Shown: piece after piece, positions 58,481 through 64,000 of the stretch
Layout of the letters: every line of letters begins with the position of its first letter
Position numbering within the stretch: position 1 is the first letter of the stretch
NCBI GenBank assembly: GCA_036925085.1
Contig: JAUPFP010000024.1
Location: 2,080,001 to 2,144,000, forward strand
DNA length: 64,000 nt
Direction of reading: 5' to 3'
DNA from: Brachycybe producta
Lineage: Eukaryota > Arthropoda > Diplopoda > Playtdesmida > Andrognathidae
Position numbers and translations under genes: made by a program
The notes under the pieces: generated by a model
Told to the model about the DNA's origin: nothing
Seen by the model: the letters and a program-made list of their open reading frames with translations, nothing else
Database searches by the model: none

Positions 58481-60149
58481 TTCTACAGTATCCTGCTAGT
58501 AATATGCTCGACTTGGCAGAATAGAGTAGAGAGAGAGAGAATCTATTTTAACTTCCATAAACATGTGTTCCATGTTGTCAATTTTTCAAACTTTTACTTT
58601 TTTCCCTCCTTTGTCTTTCACACACAACAAACACCACTTTGAAAAAAACTTCCATTTGTAATGAATCAAAATGTCTTGACATTGCAAGTCAGCATTTTAA
58701 GCAACATTTGTCATCGCCTCTTTGCACTCAACAAACGAAATACTTCTTTTTTTTCCATATATAATTTTCTTTTAAAACTTGACTTGTGATTCGTAATGCG
58801 ATGACATTTTTAAAAGTAAATTGCCACCACCTACATCACAACATCCATAAATGTGCTGTGTGTTTTTTTGTTGTTGCTATAAATAACTATGATAATATTA
58901 GGTATTAGATATCATGGATGAAGATTAACTTCACTAATCAATTTAACTTGTTCTAAAATTCTAAATGAAAAAAAAAAGTTTCATTTGAAACGAATTGCAG
59001 AAGAATTTTCAACAACTGCAAGAGAAAAAAACAATAAGCTGCATCAATGAATTTCCGGACAGATTTTTCATAAAATAAATAGTAAAAAAATTATTTCATG
59101 GATCGGTTTTTTTTTTTATTGATATTCACAAATTCACGTGAAAAATCAATTATTTTTTTTTGTTTGTGATGTATTTATGTGTTTTTATACATTTTCTTTT
59201 CAGTTTTTTTTTTACTTTTCCAACTAATTTTGTGCTGACTCAAGATTACTGAGTAAGAAGAGTCTTCAAACAATTAATCCGCACGTTTTCTTTCACAATT
59301 TCACTTATTTAGAATTTTTTTAAATTATTTTTTTAAACAAAAAGAAGTTAGATTTAAACTTTAAAGCGAAAAGATGGACATTTTTTTTTTAAAAAAACTT
59401 TAAAAATAACGTCCACACATAAGACACTCATGTAATGAAGTGTACACACATGACTACATAAGTTGAAAGTAAATAGCGGAAAGAAGAATATGAAAATGCC
59501 GAAAAAGCCTCTATTTTTTCCCCCCCCTGGTCTTGATTTTCTTGCAATTTTCTTCAAGAAAGAATAAATAAACCGAACCCGCATCATCATCATCTTCAGT
59601 GTTGTTTTTTCTACTTGAAACACTCCCAATTTTCTTTGAAACTCTTGTGTAAAAACACAATTACCAAGGAACATTTTTTGACAGTAGCCAAAAAAAAAGT
59701 TACCCTTCTTCTCATGCAACTTCGTTAATGATTTCGCATTCATCTTTTTTTCTTAGTCATGTGGTACTGAAAAAAGTTAATCTAAAACAGATTTTTAATT
59801 TAAAATAAACAACTTATGACTGAACTCCCGAAAATGTGGTGACAGGCTTCTTTTACATAACAAAAACACACAAAACAATTTAGAAGAAAAGTACACAGCA
59901 AGCAAAACACAAAAAAGGCCTCATTTCCAAAATGACGTCAATATTTCGAGTGGTAACTAACCCTGACTAAACAAACAAGTAACAGGGTCCAGGAACTTTA
60001 GTATAAATTTAGCTAGAACTTGAAACTGAAAAAAAGTTGTAGAGCTCTTAGCGCCACCAAATGGAAATGGTTGAAAACATTATTTTTTTATAAAAAAAAA
60101 AAAAAGAACAATCCCCTTGTTTTTTACTAGGACCACCTGAATTTAGCAG

Positions 60150-60405
60150 TAACCTGATTTTAAAGTATAAATGTCAATCGAACTCTTGCTTTCAAGAGCA
60201 ACAAGTTTTTCTTTAAAAAATACTAGTGTAGCACTGGAAGCTCAATCACTTGAGAGTATTTTCATGTTGATATCTTTTAAAATAGACAAACTTTAAAAAA
60301 ATTGTCTATAAAAAGTTTATTTTATTGTGATTCAGCTACCATTCTAGTTTCTAATACTTTCAGTTTTTCTTTAGTGTTACCCTAAAACACGAAATAATCA
60401 AAGTC
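60150..60405. repeat. Family A palindromic repeat, full copy
   Basis: TTTTAAAGTATAAATGTCAA, TTTTCATGTTGATATCTTTT, then CAGCTACCATTCTAGTTTCT, TTTAGTGTTACCC and AAACACGAAATAATCAAAG. Confidence 0.65.
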
Positions 60406-60654
60406 CAAATGTTTCACACAATTTTACAAGTTCATAACTAACTGAAATATTTAAGAAAAAAATGGCCACCATTTTTCTTAAATCTTACAACTAGAAATTC
60501 TGAAGACAGAAACTAAATGTTGAAGTTTGAAACGCCCTTATAATGGCTAACAATAATGAAAACTATACAAGCAAATGTCTTTCATAAAACATATGTATTA
60601 TTGTATTGCATTAGCAACATACCGACCGGTACATTTTACCAAAAAAAAATTGCT

Positions 60655-60765
60655 GGTGAGCCTAGACCACCAACAAGCCTACTAGGCCCATGACTCTATG
60701 AGGCATACAAAGCCCATGGGTTGTGGAATTTTTTACAAAATCCCACCAGTCCAGGAGCTTTATGT
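60655..60765. repeat. Dispersed CCCACAAAGCCCATGGG repeat, copy 2
   Basis: Contains TACAAAGCCCATGGGTTGTG and GGAGCTTTATGTAGTTC, as in 15355-15560. A shorter relative (CTCACCAGGCCCACAAAGCA) lies near 58060-58080. Confidence 0.5.
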
Positions 60766-61786
60766 AGTTCTTTTATCTTAAACCTAACGAAAAAAAAAAC
60801 TGATAAACCAGCAACATGTTAGGATATTGCAAAGCTAAGGTATAAATCTCAGAGAAAATCAGCATTATTTTAGAAACCTAACGTAAAAAAGTTGTGCACT
60901 AATTTTCTCATCATATATAATATTGTATAAAACATATTGATATAAGCCAGAGAGAAGGCTAGAAGTCCCTTGTACTTTATATATGCTTGTAACAGTTGTT
61001 TGTGGTGGTAACATCATCATAATATACGCAAAGACTTCTCTTATCAGTTTCCCTTTAGTGAAGAGCACTTGATTTAAGTAGGTTAACACAAGTGGGCCAC
61101 AACACTCAAGAGAGAGAGAGAGAACAACTACCACCCACTTGGATAGTGGCCATCAAAAATATAGAGATAACATGGAGGGATGGAGGGGGGTGGGTAAGAA
61201 CATGTGTTGGTAACCCCATGTTTGTAAAAGGTCAACACATACTTTACACAACATTTGTCTATCTCTCATCCAATGACGAGAGATAAACAGATGATACAAA
61301 CTCACCATATATAACCATATTCAAATGTAACTTTTCAGATAATTGACAAGTTATTATACCTATATTAAATATTTAAAATGTAATTTTTGTTCAAATTTAA
61401 GAGGATTTTCAGAAGTAAAAGAGTCAAATGGAAGTTTTTTTTATATTTGTTTGTTTGTTTGCTGTTGCTATTGCCCATTTTGTCAACACTTTCATTTTCT
61501 AACTCATAAAAGTCACAGCAGATGGAAGATGTAACAGATTCAACCAATAAAAAAAACTTCTCTGACAAATGGCCAAATATAAGAAGTGTAATTCTAAAGA
61601 TAGTTTTTCAACAACTTTTTTGTTTGTTACCCACTTTTTCAAACTTATCCTGAGCCTATCCCCAATAAATTGACAAGTTCTAAATCTTGCAAGAAAAGCC
61701 TACAACTCACTACTTGGCGTAATATACTGTATATAATATCCAGTGACGAACTGGGAGAAAAAAAGTCCAGGAAATCATTTAAACTA

Positions 61787-62157
61787 AATCGAATCCGGCG
61801 AATCTCGAAAAATATTCGAGATTCGAAAACTCGAATCTTCGAGCTTTTTTTGTCTTTCGTATTCTAACCTTAAAAACCTGTTAAAAACTTTGGTAAAATT
61901 AGTTTTTAAATCCATTGACGTCCAGTCCAATAAGAAGCGTTCACTAACAAAAAACGGCGATTGTTGCAATTTCGGTGGTACCTGGATCACCAATAACACC
62001 TTGTGGCGACCCTATGTGCCACACTTGTTTGTTATTATTAATAATTTAACATTTAATATTATTTCATTTATTTGTATCTTTTTCTTAATGAATAATAGTG
62101 AGATTCAAGAACCTTTTAGGATTCGGATTCGAGAAAATCTAGGATTCGTCCCACCTC
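61787..62157. repeat. TCGAATC-rich repeat with perfect hairpin
   Basis: CGAATCTCGAA (61799-61809) pairs perfectly with TTCGAGATTCG (61815-61825). The distal end has GGATTCGGATTCGAG and GGATTCGTCCCACCTCTA, which resembles the GGTGGGACGAATCC ends of hAT-like repeats. The left boundary is unclear. Confidence 0.45.
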
Positions 62158-64000
62158 TACATAAAACCCATCACCTTTGGTTCAATTTTCACCTTTTGTA
62201 GCTATTTTACACAAGCAAGCATAGCGAGTACAAACTTTTTTTTTAAAAAAAAGTACACAACTCATCAAAATCATTTTTCTGTTTCAAATATTTACCCTAC
62301 TTTTTCTATATTTTCTTCAACAAAAATGTCTCACTTTTATTTTATTGATATTTTCTACTGCTAAAAACATTATTTTCCATTATTTCATGTGCGATTTTTA
62401 AAATCTCATCATGTTTCTATTATGAAATCCGCCCCTATTATGCAAAATCCGGCAGTCAAACAGTACTACCCCATTTGAAAAATGTTTGAATTGGCCTGCT
62501 TGTCGTGTACGTATATCATCATTCATAATACAAATTAAAATCAAAAATGTTGTTCTCACCTTAGTAAAACACGGTTCTTGTTTTGTACGTGTGTGGTCAC
62601 CATTAAGGCAGGCAGCAGCAGGTAAACTTCACCAAAATCTTGCAAAATTTATTCGTAATATACAATAACATCATCTGTAAGAATAAGAAGAAGAAAAAAA
62701 AGGTCTCAAAAGTATGTTTGAGTACAGAATATAAGTTTAATTTGAAGTTTACGAACATTGCCATGAAATGCCAAACCCATAACTCAGTTTTAAGTCACTT
62801 GATGTCAAATTTTTTTGTATGGGTATAAAATAGAAGATGAAGAAGTAGGAGAAAAAAAAATAATAGTAAGATATAACAACCACAGATCGTGGCCATTAAA
62901 TAAGAGAACCGAGTATGTCTAAATACTTGTACAATTTCCTAGAAGCAGGTCATAACTGTCAGCACCATGTTTTTTTCATAATTCAACACAAGACTAAGGG
63001 AAGAAGAAGAAGAAAAAAAGAGAAAATGGAGGGTGGTATTATAACTCTTGAAGATTGAGCCAGTTCTCCACCAACACAAAACCCCCAACACACACACATT
63101 CAATCCCTAATATTTCAACAAAAAATGAGGGCTTTTTTTTCTTCTTTCTTTTATATATAACCCTAACTTATAATGTTTCTTTATATACCCATTTACAGCT
63201 GCTACCCATATATACCAGCTTCTGTTGTTGCCTTTACCAATTTTTTTTTATTGCCAATACAAATTCAGCCACCCCACAATAAATACACAAGAAAAAATAT
63301 AGGCAACTTAACTGCAAGCCACATTGCATTTTATTGCTATAAACAACGCCAACAAAAATTGGGGGGTTTCTTTCTTTCTATAGGTTTTTCTCACCCATAA
63401 TCAAATCCCACACATACACACATATATATAAATATAAAAAAGTGGGGGTGGTTGTTGAAGAAACAAGAAATTATCCCTGAATTTCTCCCCCCCCCCTCCC
63501 CACTTCTAGAATTTCAAATGGTACAGAAGTCCTCATTTTGGTACTTGAAAAGTTCTACACAATTAAACCATTGGCGAGTAAAACTTCTTTTTAACACAAA
63601 ACCCTCTACCATAATTTCATCCTTTTTTTTTTCTTCCTCCCAGAATCCCTCACTCACGTTAACACAAATAATGTATAAGCTTTCACCTCATAAAACTGCC
63701 AACTGTAGGTTTTTACCAACGGTTATAACTTATTATTTTGTTGTGTTTTTTTTTTCAACTCATATTTTGTACCGTAAATTATCTTTTGACTCAACTCGTG
63801 TAAGTGATGGCTATTGCTACTCCATTATGCTATATTACACTTGTGGTACCATATCAGTATGTGCTTATACCATAGTACATTAACAATATGATGTATTTTT
63901 TATATATATTTCTTGAAACTAGAGAAAAAGTGTCCAACATCATAAGAGGAAAAATAAAATGGTAGAAAACATTCTGAAATTGACAATATATGTATTTCTT

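Larger units (their letters stand above)
52060..64000. other. Gene-free region
   Basis: Holds the empty-site Tigger-like repeat (55565), the hAT element (58158), the dispersed repeat (60655), a family A copy (60150), the TCGAATC repeat (61787) and AG/CT microsatellites. The 140-aa minus frame at 54494-54916 and the 143-aa plus frame at 63452-63883 are rich in F, S, L and K from simple sequence and are not called as genes. Confidence 0.55.

Noticed and set aside
63452-63883. Plus-strand frame of 143 aa
   Set aside because: Rich in F, S and Y from T-rich sequence; no domain, and no support for exon boundaries.

Overview
The window is 64 kb of AT-rich animal DNA, probably from a marine invertebrate. 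The grounds are a low-complexity, homopolymer- and microsatellite-rich background, a complete RTE-type LINE, and many short non-autonomous DNA transposons with target-site duplications (TSDs). I cannot name the species. I found no bacterial-type gene, operon, rRNA, convincing tRNA or CRISPR array, and no host protein-coding exon. The only real coding sequence is the endonuclease-reverse transcriptase of the LINE.

Layout. Positions 1-3239 are gene-free. Positions 3240-6823 are a nested insertion. A roughly 294-bp DNA-transposon MITE with TAA duplications is split by a 3.27-kb LINE (3414-6683) flanked by a perfect 17-bp duplication. The MITE itself sits exactly at the TTAAGGTG-type end of a dispersed palindromic repeat, called family A here. 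A second copy of the MITE (24374-24645, inverted) lies inside a Tigger/pogo-like repeat. Another copy of that repeat at 55565-55740 lacks the MITE and so shows the empty site.

The remaining DNA is intron-like or intergenic. Family A (about 20 pieces) has palindromic arms with an ACTAGAA/TTCTAGT core. Other families are: hAT-type MITEs with 8-bp duplications (34304, 40064, 58158); a hairpin element with a 7-bp duplication (35961); a TTAA-flanked MITE (23973); TA-flanked hairpin MITEs (45020 and 48518; 51762 and 41355); a GGGG/TCATTACAG family (18618, 28632); several further inverted-repeat elements (18301, 30038, 30453); and a repeat built from CGCCAAATTGAA-like units (9177, 27340, 27890, 37991). 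Between them are repeat-poor blocks with dense transcription-factor-like motifs (about 11160-11360, 11500-11610, 12300-12560, 16160-16520, 16960-17160, 25340-25530, 29340-29600 and 50160-50420). These could be regulatory DNA of a neighbouring gene, but that is inference.

The most interesting part is the LINE. Its endonuclease-RT frame is open for 980 codons but has no ATG before the endonuclease domain. An ATG-started 31-codon leader in the same frame ends at a single UAG directly before it, a separate 39-codon upstream ORF precedes that leader, and the 5' leader contains a possible nested pseudoknot.
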